Of a stretch of DNA of 64,000 nucleotides, positions 55,377-63,810 are shown one piece after another (position 1 is the stretch's first letter; each line of letters opens with the position of its first letter). Under the pieces are notes generated by a model, which saw only the letters and a program-made list of their open reading frames with translations, ran no database searches and had not been told where the DNA came from. Source of the DNA: Vreelandella azerica (GTDB lineage: Bacteria > Pseudomonadota > Gammaproteobacteria > Pseudomonadales > Halomonadaceae); assembly GCF_013112225.1 (NCBI RefSeq), contig NZ_JABFHI010000002.1, forward strand, positions 558,001 to 622,000, read 5' to 3'. The position numbers and the translations under genes were made by a program.

Positions 55377-55994
55377 ATGTCTGAACAACAGGTACGCATT
55401 TTTACCCCGACTGACGGCCAAGCACAGCTGGAAGTGGCGCTGGATCAAGAAACCGTCTGGCTGAGCCAAGCTCAGGTGGGGGAACTCTTCGATACCAGCC
55501 CTGAGAATGTGTTGATGCACCTCCAAAACATCTTCAAGGATGATGAATTGGAAGAGCTGGCAACTACTAAGCTGTTCTTAGTAGTTCGTCAGTAAGGCAA
55601 TCGTCAGGTACGGCGCCGCATCAAACATTACAACCTGGATGCCATTATTTCAGTGGGCTATCGGGTCAGCTCAAAACGCGCCACCCAGTTTCGCCAGTGG
55701 TCAACCCAGATTCTCAAAGATCACCTAGTGCAGGACTCTACCCTCAACCAGCGCCGCCTAACCGAGCGTGGCATTGAGTTCGAGCAGGCCGTTGACCTGC
55801 TCTGCCGCACCTTGACCAACCAAGGCCTGGTCTCCAACGAAGGGGAGGTCACCGAGTTGTTCGGTCAGTTACGGGGTGACGGTCTGACGTCTGCCCTGGC
55901 TACCATTGAGCAAAGTGTTGGGGATGAGCTTTTTTACCCTGTAAGACGTATTCCTAATCGCTTGCGCGGTAACATGTGCGCTTACCCACGTTAG
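55377..55994 (+). pseudogene. RhuM family gene, decayed
   Basis: Starts well (ATG 55377 after AAGGA) with the RhuM N-terminus VRIFTPTDGQAQLEVALDQETVWLSQAQVGELFDTSPENVLMHL, then hits an in-frame TAA at 55593-55595 inside the conserved FLVVRQ-GNRQVRRRIKHYNLDAIISVGYRV segment. The same frame continues with SSKRATQFRQWSTQILKDHLVQDSTLNQRRLTERGIEFEQAVDLL, then jumps from SNEGE to VTELFGQLRGDG, a loss of about 50 residues, and ends at DELFYP, so the C-terminal Fic/Doc domain is gone. Unlike the breaks elsewhere, this is a substitution plus deletions, hence real decay. Confidence 0.85.
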
Positions 55995-56038
55995 TCTTGC
56001 GAGGCTGGCGTTTCACTCCCAGTCCAGGCTTATTTGCT

Positions 56039-56515
56039 ATGACAAGCGTCGCTATTTTCGTGGATACCCAGAACGTCTACTACACCGTGCGTGAAGCCTA
56101 CGGTAAACACTTCGATTATCGTCGGTTCTGGGCAAAGGTGACGGCGAACCGAGAAGTGTTGACTGCCCGCTGCTACGCCATCGATAAGGGCGATGCCAAG
56201 CAGCGTGAGTTCCAGAATATCCTCCGTTCGATTGGCTTTGATGTTCGGCTAAAACCGTTTATCCAGCGCATGGATGGTTCCGCCAAGGGCGACTGGGACG
56301 TGGGTATCACGCTGGATGCTATCGAATACGCGGCGCAAGCGGATGTGGTGGTGCTGGTCTCCGGCGATGGCGATTTTGATCTGCTGGCGCAGAAAATTCG
56401 TGAGGTGTACGGCAAGCGTGTCGAGGTCTACGGCGTGGCCCAGCTCACCGCGGCCTCCCTCATTAATGCTGCGAGCCAGTTTATACCGATTGAACGCGAT
56501 CTGCTGCTCGGGTGA
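56039..56515 (+). CDS. NYN domain (PIN-like, LabA/DUF88) protein
   Basis: 158 aa. VAIFVDTQNVYYTVREAYG with the first catalytic Asp, RCYAIDKGDAKQREFQNILRSIGFDVRLKPF, KGDWDVGITLDAIEYAAQADVVVLVSGDGDFDLLAQKIRE with the acidic pocket, and GKRVEVYGVAQLTAASLINAASQF. The fold is that of predicted RNases; the substrate is unknown. ATG 56039 is chosen, as the upstream reading has no homology. It lies at the right end of the island; its codon use looks like the core genome. Confidence 0.85.
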   Translation: MTSVAIFVDTQNVYYTVREAYGKHFDYRRFWAKVTANREVLTARCYAIDKGDAKQREFQNILRSIGFDVRLKPFIQRMDGSAKGDWDVGITLDAIEYAAQADVVVLVSGDGDFDLLAQKIREVYGKRVEVYGVAQLTAASLINAASQFIPIERDLLLG

Positions 56516-56685
56516 GTCAGCATATAAAGTACCGATAACAACAAAGTCACAAATAGGAAATGGTTCCACGGTCTGCTCAAGGTAATCGTGAACTTTATTG
56601 AATAAGTAAGCATTGTGCTTTTAATTTACCAAGTACCTTGTATTATTTAATGACATCATAATTAAGTAATTTAAGGGTTGTTAAC
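56516..56685. other. AT-rich gap before the lipoprotein gene
   Basis: 170 bases, AT-rich, no gene. It should contain the promoter of the lipoprotein gene, but I cannot place it with confidence. Confidence 0.4.
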
Positions 56686-57729
56686 ATGAAGTTTCGCTAT
56701 CTCTTGGCGCCAATTACGGCTGCTGTCATTTTATCCGGCTGTGCCACTAGTCAGCAGAACGTGACAGAAACCGAGGAATTCAAAGAGTTGATGAGCCGCC
56801 AGGCCCAATTAACGGCTGAGAACAATCGGCTTGAAGAATTGTTAAATGAATCATCTCAATCAAGCCTTCTGCCACCGAATGCCAAGCCTAATCATTGTTA
56901 TGCGCGTGTTGTCGTTCCTGCTGTCTATGAAACCGAGACCGAAACAGTGTTGGTTGCTGAAGAAAGCGAGCGCGTAACGGTGATTCCGGCTCAGTATGAA
57001 ACGGTTACCGAGCGGGTAGTCGTCGAAGAAGCCTACGAAGAACTCAGGGTAATTCCTGCTACCTATAAAACAGTCACCGAACAGGTTTTGGTATCTGAAG
57101 CCAGTACTGAGCTCAGGACAATCCCAGCCGAGTACCGTACGGTGACTGAAGAGGTTATGGTCAGCCCAGCCTATACCACTTGGGAAAAGGGTAGAGGCGC
57201 GATTGAGCGTATTGATCAAGCCACCGGCGAGATCATGTGTCTTGTTGAAGTGCCAGCTGAATACAAAACGGTTACTCGTCAGGAGCTTGTCAGCCCTGAA
57301 AGAACCGTTGAAGTAGACGTGCCCGCCCAGTACAAAACGGTGACGCGCCGCGTGGTTGACCAGCCAGCACGCACTGAAAAAGTCACTGTTCCAGCGGTTT
57401 ATGAAACGGTTGAAGTGGTGCGTGAAGTGCGCAAGCCGCAAAAGCAGGTAACCAAGATCCCAGCAGAATATGCTGAGGTGACCAAGCAGCGTATGGTCAG
57501 TGATGCAGACCTGGAATGGCGTGAAATTCTGTGTGAAACCAATACGACTGAAGACGTGGTACGTCGCCTGCAGTTAGCACTTGAACAGAAAGGCTATGAC
57601 CCTGTGTGGATTGACGGCGTCTACGGTGACAGGACACGTAATGCTGTTATTCAGTACCAGCAGGATAACGGCCTGCCATATGGCCAGCTGACCATGGGAA
57701 CACTGCAGCACATGGGTGTTGAGCTGTAA
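56686..57729 (+). CDS. Lipoprotein with tandem YxTVT repeats and a peptidoglycan-binding domain
   Basis: 347 aa. Signal peptide ending in the lipobox LSGC (Cys at residue 19), then a short coiled segment. About nine repeats of ~25 residues of the form PAxYxTVTexVVVxxA follow (for example IPAQYETVTERVVVEEAYEEL, IPATYKTVTEQVLVSEASTEL, IPAEYRTVTEEVMVSPAY), interrupted once by TTWEKGRGAIERIDQATGEIMCLVEVPAEY. The C-terminus is a PG_binding_1-type domain (RRLQLALEQKGYDPVWIDGVYGDRTRNAVIQYQQDNGLP). It would sit in the outer membrane and bind the cell wall, like a repeat-extended linker. The function of the repeats is unknown. Confidence 0.78.
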   Translation: MKFRYLLAPITAAVILSGCATSQQNVTETEEFKELMSRQAQLTAENNRLEELLNESSQSSLLPPNAKPNHCYARVVVPAVYETETETVLVAEESERVTVIPAQYETVTERVVVEEAYEELRVIPATYKTVTEQVLVSEASTELRTIPAEYRTVTEEVMVSPAYTTWEKGRGAIERIDQATGEIMCLVEVPAEYKTVTRQELVSPERTVEVDVPAQYKTVTRRVVDQPARTEKVTVPAVYETVEVVREVRKPQKQVTKIPAEYAEVTKQRMVSDADLEWREILCETNTTEDVVRRLQLALEQKGYDPVWIDGVYGDRTRNAVIQYQQDNGLPYGQLTMGTLQHMGVEL

Positions 57730-57781
57730 GGCGTAAAAATAACGCCTGAATGATCCAAAAGCTTCGTTAGTTGCATTAGCT

Positions 57782-57821
57782 GAAACACCTGGCAGACGCC
57801 TTGTCTGTCAGGTGTTTTTTA
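57782..57821 (+). terminator. Lipoprotein gene terminator
   Basis: AAACACCTGGCAGAC, loop, GTCTGTCAGGTGTTTTTT: a 14-bp stem with one wobble followed by T. The next 60 bases to the convergent gene hold GGGGACGACACC, a motif also seen as remnants of REP-type repeats. Confidence 0.85.
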
Positions 57822-57887
57822 TTACGGACAGTAAAAAGGTGAAGGGGACGACACCAAGAGTAACATTTCCTTCTCAGGCGGCTTATT

Positions 57888-58628
57888 CTAGGCATCGATA
57901 AAGGCGAGAAAATGCGTCAACAGCCGCGTAGCCTCAGGGGTGTCCTGCACTGAGCGATGCAGTGCTTCAACATCCATGCCTTGCTGCTGCAGCGCCTCGG
58001 TCTGATGTTCCAGATAGGCACGCATTACCGCCGGAGTGAACTCAGGGTGAAACTGCACGCTCCACTGGCGTGGCCCGTAGCGCAGTGCCTGGTGGGTATC
58101 ATGGGCATTACTTGCCAATACCGTGGCGCCCTCAGGCTTTTCAAGCACTGATTGTGCGTGGGTCAGGTGCGCGAAAAAGCGCATGGGTAACTGGCCAAAC
58201 AGGGCATCGGCCTGGCCTTCTGGGGTGAGCTGGACGGCATGAGTGCCTGATTCGCGCCCATCAGGATGGTAATCGCTCAAACCGCCAAAAGCTGAGGCCA
58301 TTAGCTGATGGCCATAACAGACGCCGAGTATCGGAACGTTGGCGCTTAGTGCTTGCTGTAGCCAGGGCTTCAGGCGCTCGCTCCAGGGCTCAGCGTCACT
58401 GACCATGCTGTGAGAGCCAGTAATCACGATGCCAGCAAGGGTAGCGGGGGCGGGCAGGGAAGGCTCTCGGGGGGCATTGAGTATCTCCAGCCGCATGCCT
58501 GAAGGCAGGGCTGTTGCCAGCTGATTTTCAAATAGCGTCTCGAAATCGCCATGGGTAGCGATGACGTCGGCAAAGGCATCGCCGGTTTTGACAATCACCA
58601 GTGTATTGACAGCAGAAGGTAAGGGCAT
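57888..58628 (-). CDS. Class I glutamine amidotransferase-like protein
   Basis: 246 aa. [30 protein letters not shown] with the nucleophile Cys, and [13 protein letters not shown] with the catalytic His. It has no fused synthetase domain, so its partner is encoded elsewhere or it hydrolyses gamma-glutamyl compounds on its own. Divergent from tpx. Substrate unknown. Confidence 0.85.
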   Translation of the reverse strand: MPLPSAVNTLVIVKTGDAFADVIATHGDFETLFENQLATALPSGMRLEILNAPREPSLPAPATLAGIVITGSHSMVSDAEPWSERLKPWLQQALSANVPILGVCYGHQLMASAFGGLSDYHPDGRESGTHAVQLTPEGQADALFGQLPMRFFAHLTHAQSVLEKPEGATVLASNAHDTHQALRYGPRQWSVQFHPEFTPAVMRAYLEHQTEALQQQGMDVEALHRSVQDTPEATRLLTHFLAFIDA

Positions 58629-58701
58629 GGATATTCCTGTATGTTACTTTAAGTGCCAATCAACCATTCAGGCCGGAGGCCTGAACCCACGCAGAGAGTC
58701 A

Positions 58702-59205
58702 ATGATGCCATATGTAACGCGCGGCGGTGAGCCGATGGAAGTCAAAGGGGATGTACCCGCCGTTGGGCAAAAGGCGCCGCCCTTCACTTTGACCAACACC
58801 GACCTTAAAGATGTGACCCTTGAAAATTTTGCGGGTCAGCGCAAGGTGCTCAATATCATCCCCAGTGTGGATACCCCCACCTGTGCGGTATCCACCCGGC
58901 GCTTCAATGAGCTGGCCTCTGGCCTGCCGGATACCGTGGTGCTGGTGGTATCGGCAGACCTGCCCTTTGCCGCCAAGCGCTTCTGTGGCGCCGAAGGCCT
59001 GGATGACGTTGAAACCCTGTCGACCTTTCGTCATCCCGAGTTCCGCGAAGCCTGGGGCGTTGCCTTTCATGGCAATGTGATGGAAGGGCTGTGCGCCCGC
59101 GCCGTCGTGGTGCTGGATGCCGATAATACGGTCTTGCATAGTGAACTGGTGGCCGAAGTGAAGCAGGAGCCTGACTATGACGCTGCCCTGGCCGCGCTGA
59201 ATTAA
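58702..59205 (+). CDS. tpx: Thiol peroxidase Tpx
   Basis: 167-aa atypical 2-Cys peroxiredoxin that reduces peroxides with thioredoxin. [22 protein letters not shown], the peroxidatic Cys in [16 protein letters not shown] and the resolving Cys in [11 protein letters not shown] are all in place. ATG 58702 (or 58705) fits where homology starts; a longer reading upstream overlaps the divergent gene. It overlaps the convergent C26 gene by 4 bases. Confidence 0.95.
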   Translation: MMPYVTRGGEPMEVKGDVPAVGQKAPPFTLTNTDLKDVTLENFAGQRKVLNIIPSVDTPTCAVSTRRFNELASGLPDTVVLVVSADLPFAAKRFCGAEGLDDVETLSTFRHPEFREAWGVAFHGNVMEGLCARAVVVLDADNTVLHSELVAEVKQEPDYDAALAALN

Positions 59206-59882
59206 TCTTCTGAGTGAGAACGACGCCTGGATGCTTCCACCAGGGCGCGAATCAGGCGTTGTTGCGGGCGGTTGAAAATCAGCCATTCGGGGTGCCATTG
59301 CACGCCTATCAGAAAATCATGCGCCTCGGATTCAATTCCCTGCACCAGCCCATCGCGGTCACGGGCGACAATTCTGACGCCCGTGCCCGCTTCATTGACG
59401 GCCTGATGATGCAGGCTGTTAACCCGACACCAGGTAACGCCAAGCAAGCGGTGCAACTGGCTATCGCCGACGATATCCACTGTCTTGCGGGGGAGAACCG
59501 TACGCCTGCGTTTAAGCCCCTCGTGCGTGGTATGAATATCCGGATCCAGGGTGCCGCCAAGATGAACATTGATCAGCTGAGCGCCCCGGCAGATGCCGAG
59601 TACCGGCGTGTGCTGGGGAATAAAGCGTTCGAGTAGCGCCAGTTCCAGTTCGTCACGCTCAGGGTCAACTCGCACATCCAGCTGCACTTCAGCATCATAA
59701 AGGTGCGCCTGAATATCATCGCCGCCACCGATAATCAGCCCATCCAGCTGTGTTGGCCTGGGGCGCTTGGGAGATAGTCTCACTGGGCGCCCGCCATGGC
59801 GCCATACAGCAAACCAGTCAAAGCACCAGGCCAGGCGGCTTTTGTGGTCAGAGGTGGTAATTCCTATCAAGGGGCGTGGCAT
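59202..59882 (-). CDS. Gamma-glutamyl hydrolase-type amidotransferase (peptidase C26, PuuD-like)
   Basis: 226 aa. [48 protein letters not shown] (nucleophile Cys) and IGVQWHPEW (catalytic His). Members cleave gamma-glutamyl amides such as gamma-glutamyl-GABA. It lies 57 bp downstream of, and in the same direction as, an amidoligase; this pairing is known from predicted peptide-bond and glutamyl-tagging systems. ATG 59882 is chosen; four residues upstream are possible. Confidence 0.85.
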   Translation of the reverse strand: MPRPLIGITTSDHKSRLAWCFDWFAVWRHGGRPVRLSPKRPRPTQLDGLIIGGGDDIQAHLYDAEVQLDVRVDPERDELELALLERFIPQHTPVLGICRGAQLINVHLGGTLDPDIHTTHEGLKRRRTVLPRKTVDIVGDSQLHRLLGVTWCRVNSLHHQAVNEAGTGVRIVARDRDGLVQGIESEAHDFLIGVQWHPEWLIFNRPQQRLIRALVEASRRRSHSED

Positions 59883-59939
59883 TAAGCAAAGCATCCTGTC
59901 AGCGAGCGAAAAGTGTTAGCTGTCTGGTGGCCGGCTGCC

Positions 59940-60950
59940 CTAGCGGCGCTTTTGCCACCAGTGTTGCAGTCTGTCTGCCCAGCGTTTGTAGAAGGGCCGC
60001 TGTTGATCGCTAATGTAATCGGCACAGCGCTGTCTGAGGGTATCGCGATCAGCGGCCAGTTTTTCAACCTCTACCCAGCGGTTCCATTCGCTGACTGACC
60101 CCCAGCTCGGTTCAGACAGCTGGGCGTTGGGCAGCCGGTAATGAAAGGTGGGGCGTGGCTTGGTCAGCTTGCTATGCAGCAGCTTGTGGGAATGGTTCGG
60201 GCGGAGGTGGGCAAACAGCGGCAGCATATCCAGTTCGCGGTTACGTGTCGGGTTGTAGTGAAGGTAGTCGTCAATCAGGCTATCCAGGTCAGGCCGATAG
60301 TCGGCAGCCAGCACTTTCAAGGCATATTCCTTGGGGAAGGGGTTGGCATGCGGCAGCACTTCACGGGTGATATCTACCTTTATTTCTTCGCGTAACCAGG
60401 CGGCCAGCAGCAGGTATGCCCGTAAGATGGATAGCAGGTAATCGGCGTCCTGGCTGGCGACTTCCGGGTTAAGGTGTAAGCCGAACCCGTAGAGCAGGCT
60501 GGCATCGGTGCCTTTGGCGCCGTGCTCGCGCAAAGCATCGAAAAGCCGATCAAGCTCGTCCAGCTCATCCCATGGAACTGGCGGGCAGACAATTTCGGTG
60601 GGTACTAATCCGGTGACCACATCACCTATCAGTTCACGGGTTTTCTGGTGGAACTCTACTCGGAACTGGTGCTGCTGACGCGCCCACTCGGTATCCAGAG
60701 TTTCATGCTCGTTCAGCACGGCGTCATCGGGGTGGGCATACTGGGTGTCCAGCTCTATGCCAAATTCGCCCCAACGCGTATCACCAACATGCAGGCGATG
60801 AGGGCTATCAACCTGTATAGTGCCACCAAAAAGCTCGCGTACAAGGTTGGCAGTGTCGCGTGGTGGCAATCCGGCAAATTCAACTTCAACCCCTACGCTG
60901 CGCGTTTTCTGGTCGCTATTGGCGCCCATCGGTGGTGCCGTTACTGTCAT
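59940..60950 (-). CDS. Amidoligase family protein
   Basis: 336 aa. Matches the Amidoligase_2 type (COOH-NH2 ligase related to glutamine synthetase): SVGVEVEFAGLPPRDTANLVRELFGG, WGEFGIELD, KTRELIGDVVTGLVPTEIVCPPVPWDELDELDRLFDALREHGAKGT and GFGLHLNPEVASQDADYLLSILRAYLLL. It should join an amine to a carboxylate using ATP. ATG 60950 has AGGA eight bases before it; a TTG further up is less likely. With the C26 hydrolase it probably forms a two-gene unit. Substrates unknown. Confidence 0.85.
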   Translation of the reverse strand: MTVTAPPMGANSDQKTRSVGVEVEFAGLPPRDTANLVRELFGGTIQVDSPHRLHVGDTRWGEFGIELDTQYAHPDDAVLNEHETLDTEWARQQHQFRVEFHQKTRELIGDVVTGLVPTEIVCPPVPWDELDELDRLFDALREHGAKGTDASLLYGFGLHLNPEVASQDADYLLSILRAYLLLAAWLREEIKVDITREVLPHANPFPKEYALKVLAADYRPDLDSLIDDYLHYNPTRNRELDMLPLFAHLRPNHSHKLLHSKLTKPRPTFHYRLPNAQLSEPSWGSVSEWNRWVEVEKLAADRDTLRQRCADYISDQQRPFYKRWADRLQHWWQKRR

Positions 60951-61063
60951 CTCTGCTTCCTGTGAGCTGAACAAATCATGGCTTCAGCCTATCATAGACC
61001 TCAGCAAAGCAAGACATGCTTTTGAGTGCCTGCGTTTAGGTGATCACCTGTTAGGAGATATTC

Positions 61064-63367
61064 GTGCGACTGCACAAAAGAATAACCCCGTTGGCCAGCT
61101 TCCTTGGTCTGCTGATACTCAGCCTGATGACAACGCCGTTGCAGGCCCAGATGGTCTCGATCCCTGGGTTCAGCACCACTGAAGTCCAGGAGGAAGAAGT
61201 TACTCAGGCAGAGTTCCAGCGTTCGCTGGACGATGTGGTCACTCTGCTGGAAAGCGATGAGCAGCGTCAGCAGCTGTTGAGCTCGTTAAAAGAGTTGCAG
61301 ACTGTCAACGCCGCAACCGAAGAGGAAGTGATCAGCCGCCAGGGATTACTGGGAGCGCTGGCGGAAACCCTGACAGATATCGGTGAGCAGGCCCAGGAAG
61401 GTGGCTCACCTCAGGAAAAATGGACCCAGCAACTCAATGATGGTCTGGAAGACCTGCAGCAGCTTGGCAGTAACGCCAGCTTGAGCGAGCTGGCCAGAAC
61501 CGCCGCTGATGGTCTGGTGCTGGCGGCTGTTTGGGCTATTTTGCTGATCGTGATGATAGCCATAGGGCGTTTGATCGCCACCCGTAAGGGGTGGCCGCAT
61601 GATCTGCCCCGCGACCCTAAGGGCTGGCTAATGGCCGTACATTTTCTGCGGCGCATGCTGCCTTGGGCGCTGTCTTTTGCCATTGTGCTTGGCCTTGGGC
61701 AACTGCTGCCTGAAAGCGCCGGAAGAACGGCGGCGCTGGTATTGGCCTATGTGTGCCTGTGTGGGCGGGCGCTGTCGGTGGTGTTTGAAACCGTGATAGC
61801 GTTTTTCAGCCGTGGCCATCGCTTCACCGCCGTACGCCTTCTGCAGTTAAAGGCGCTGCGCGGCCTGTTTGTGATTGGCGCTCTGGTGGCGTTGGGCGAT
61901 GCGGTTAACTCGAGCCGCCTGGTTGATATGCTGGGCGGAGAGCTTTCCAACCTGGTGTCGATTTTTGCCAACATGCTGGCAGCGCTTATCTCTGCGCGGT
62001 TTATCTTCAAGTTCAAGCGCCCGATACGGCATCTGATCTGCAATCGGCCCTATCATCTGCGCCGCGATGCCAGCACAGCAGTGGAAATCAGCCGTGCCCT
62101 GGGCGGGCTCTGGCATATTCCGGCGCTGCTGCTGGTAGGCGGTTCACTGCTGGCCATCTTTATCTCGGTGGGTGATGTAGGTACGGCACTGGCCCGTTCG
62201 ATTGTGTCCGCCAGCCTGCTGGTGTTGACCCTGGTGATCACCGGGTTGTTAAGGCGTCAGGCAGAACGAATAGGCAAACATCGTCACCGCCGGCGTACCA
62301 GCCAGTATCGCAAGCGTCTTGAACGCTTCGGGTTTGTGCTGGGGCACATTGTTTCCTGGATGATTTTCGCTGAACTCTTTATGCAGGTTTGGAGCAGTTC
62401 GCTGTTTGGCATTGGCCATCAGGGGCTGGCCGGGGCCGGCATTGGAGAAGCGCTATTGAGCCTGGGGGCTACGGTGTTACTTGCCTGGCTGGTGTGGATT
62501 TTGGCCGATACGGCTATTCAGCGGGCGCTGATTACCTCGGCGGGTTCGCGCGGGAGGCGGGTGAATCAGGCCCGTGCCCAGACAATCACGCCGATGATTC
62601 GCAACGTGCTACTGGTCACTATCCTGATCATCGCCAGTATTGCCGGGCTTGCCAACCTGGGGGTCAACGTGACGCCGCTGCTGGCCGGTGCCGGTGTGAT
62701 TGGCCTGGCGATCGGGTTTGGCGCCCAGACGCTGGTACAGGATCTGATCACCGGTATTTTTATTGTGATTGAAGACTCGCTGGCAGTTGATGATTTTGTC
62801 CAGATCAATGGCCATATGGGCACCGTCGAAGGGCTGACCCTGCGCACCGTGCGCCTGCGTGATCTGGACGGCATTGTGCATATCATTACCTTCAGCCGGA
62901 TTGATTCCATCCACAATATGTCCCGCCAGTTCGGTATCGCCTTGATGAAAATCCGCATTCCTTTTGATATGAAAATAGACAGCGCCATCAACCTGATGCA
63001 GGAAACCGCGCTCGCCTTGCGGCAAGACCCGATGATGCGCCACTACATCTGGTCGCCGCTGGAAATGCAGGGGGTCAATGGCTTTGAAGAAGGCTGCCCG
63101 ATCCTGCGGATGCGCTTTAAAACCGCTCCGGAAATGCAGTGGGATGTGGCCCGCGCCTTTAACCTGCTGCTCAAACAGCGTATGGAAGCGCAGGAACTCA
63201 ACCTGGGAGCACCACGCCTGAGCGTCAGTATGGAGGGCCAGGCGGCGGCTGGTTGGCAAGCAGCGGATAGCCCGGCCAGAACCTCAGGCGCTCGCCAGCC
63301 GCATGGCCCAGGCGAGCCCAGCGGCGAGGCTCATGCCAGCGACGGTCAAGAGGGTGGCGACCAGTAA
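61064..63367 (+). CDS. MscS family mechanosensitive channel (YbiO-like)
   Basis: 767 aa. Signal peptide (ASFLGLLILSLMTTPLQA), a periplasmic coiled region (ESDEQRQQLLSSLKELQTVNAATEEEVISRQGLLG), several extra helices, then the MscS pore helix and beta domain: LLVTILIIASIAGLANLGVNVTPLLAGAGVIGLAIGFGAQTLVQDLITGIFIVIEDSLAVDDFVQINGHMGTVEGLTLRTVRLRDLDGIVHII. The C-terminal tail (residues ~735-767) is hydrophilic and likely disordered. It opens on osmotic downshock, an important release valve for a halophile. GTG 61064 follows TAGGAG. The gene overlaps the end of the next gene by about 80 bp. Confidence 0.92.
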   Translation: MRLHKRITPLASFLGLLILSLMTTPLQAQMVSIPGFSTTEVQEEEVTQAEFQRSLDDVVTLLESDEQRQQLLSSLKELQTVNAATEEEVISRQGLLGALAETLTDIGEQAQEGGSPQEKWTQQLNDGLEDLQQLGSNASLSELARTAADGLVLAAVWAILLIVMIAIGRLIATRKGWPHDLPRDPKGWLMAVHFLRRMLPWALSFAIVLGLGQLLPESAGRTAALVLAYVCLCGRALSVVFETVIAFFSRGHRFTAVRLLQLKALRGLFVIGALVALGDAVNSSRLVDMLGGELSNLVSIFANMLAALISARFIFKFKRPIRHLICNRPYHLRRDASTAVEISRALGGLWHIPALLLVGGSLLAIFISVGDVGTALARSIVSASLLVLTLVITGLLRRQAERIGKHRHRRRTSQYRKRLERFGFVLGHIVSWMIFAELFMQVWSSSLFGIGHQGLAGAGIGEALLSLGATVLLAWLVWILADTAIQRALITSAGSRGRRVNQARAQTITPMIRNVLLVTILIIASIAGLANLGVNVTPLLAGAGVIGLAIGFGAQTLVQDLITGIFIVIEDSLAVDDFVQINGHMGTVEGLTLRTVRLRDLDGIVHIITFSRIDSIHNMSRQFGIALMKIRIPFDMKIDSAINLMQETALALRQDPMMRHYIWSPLEMQGVNGFEEGCPILRMRFKTAPEMQWDVARAFNLLLKQRMEAQELNLGAPRLSVSMEGQAAAGWQAADSPARTSGARQPHGPGEPSGEAHASDGQEGGDQ

Positions 63368-63715
63368 GCCGCTGACCCGAAAGCGCTGCCAGCGGTTATA
63401 AAGCATTGCCGCTCGGCTGATCCGCTCGGCCAGATCATCCTGGCAGGAGCGTGTCTGATCCGGAGGCAGCGAGAAATCATTGGCAACGCTGCCTTGCCAG
63501 TGGGCACCGTGGGTTAACCCCAGGCGCGAGCGCAGTTGGCCGATATCGCTGAGGGTGGCATGCAGCTGATCATAGGCGAGGCGGTGCTCGGGAATGCCAA
63601 GTACCGCCGCGGCATCCTGTTTCAAGGTATTGTGCTGGCAGTGCTCAATGGCCTTGGCAATGGCCTGTTGGTTGGCATCAGGCGGCAAATCAAGACGCTG
63701 ATAAAGGTCACGCAT
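63284..63715 (-). CDS. Degenerate J-domain-like protein with a C-terminal membrane helix
   Basis: 143 aa. The N-terminal half keeps the shape of a J domain (LYQRLDLPPDANQQAIAKAIEHC to GIPEHRLAYDQL) but lacks HPD. The C-terminus has one hydrophobic helix (VSGLLVATLLTVAGMSLAAGLAWAM). Its end overlaps the convergent MscS gene by ~84 bp, and it lies downstream of a true J-domain gene on the same strand. It may be a membrane adaptor in a DnaK-related pair. Function unknown. Confidence 0.6.
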   Translation of the reverse strand: MRDLYQRLDLPPDANQQAIAKAIEHCQHNTLKQDAAAVLGIPEHRLAYDQLHATLSDIGQLRSRLGLTHGAHWQGSVANDFSLPPDQTRSCQDDLAERISRAAMLYNRWQRFRVSGLLVATLLTVAGMSLAAGLAWAMRLASA

Positions 63716-63810
63716 GACGGGCAGAATATCCGTTCAAAAAGGGCGTTAGCTCACGACTGTGAGCAGCGTCCATGTTGCTGTGCGCCTTTCGGGAAATCAA
63801 GGGTGATCGT

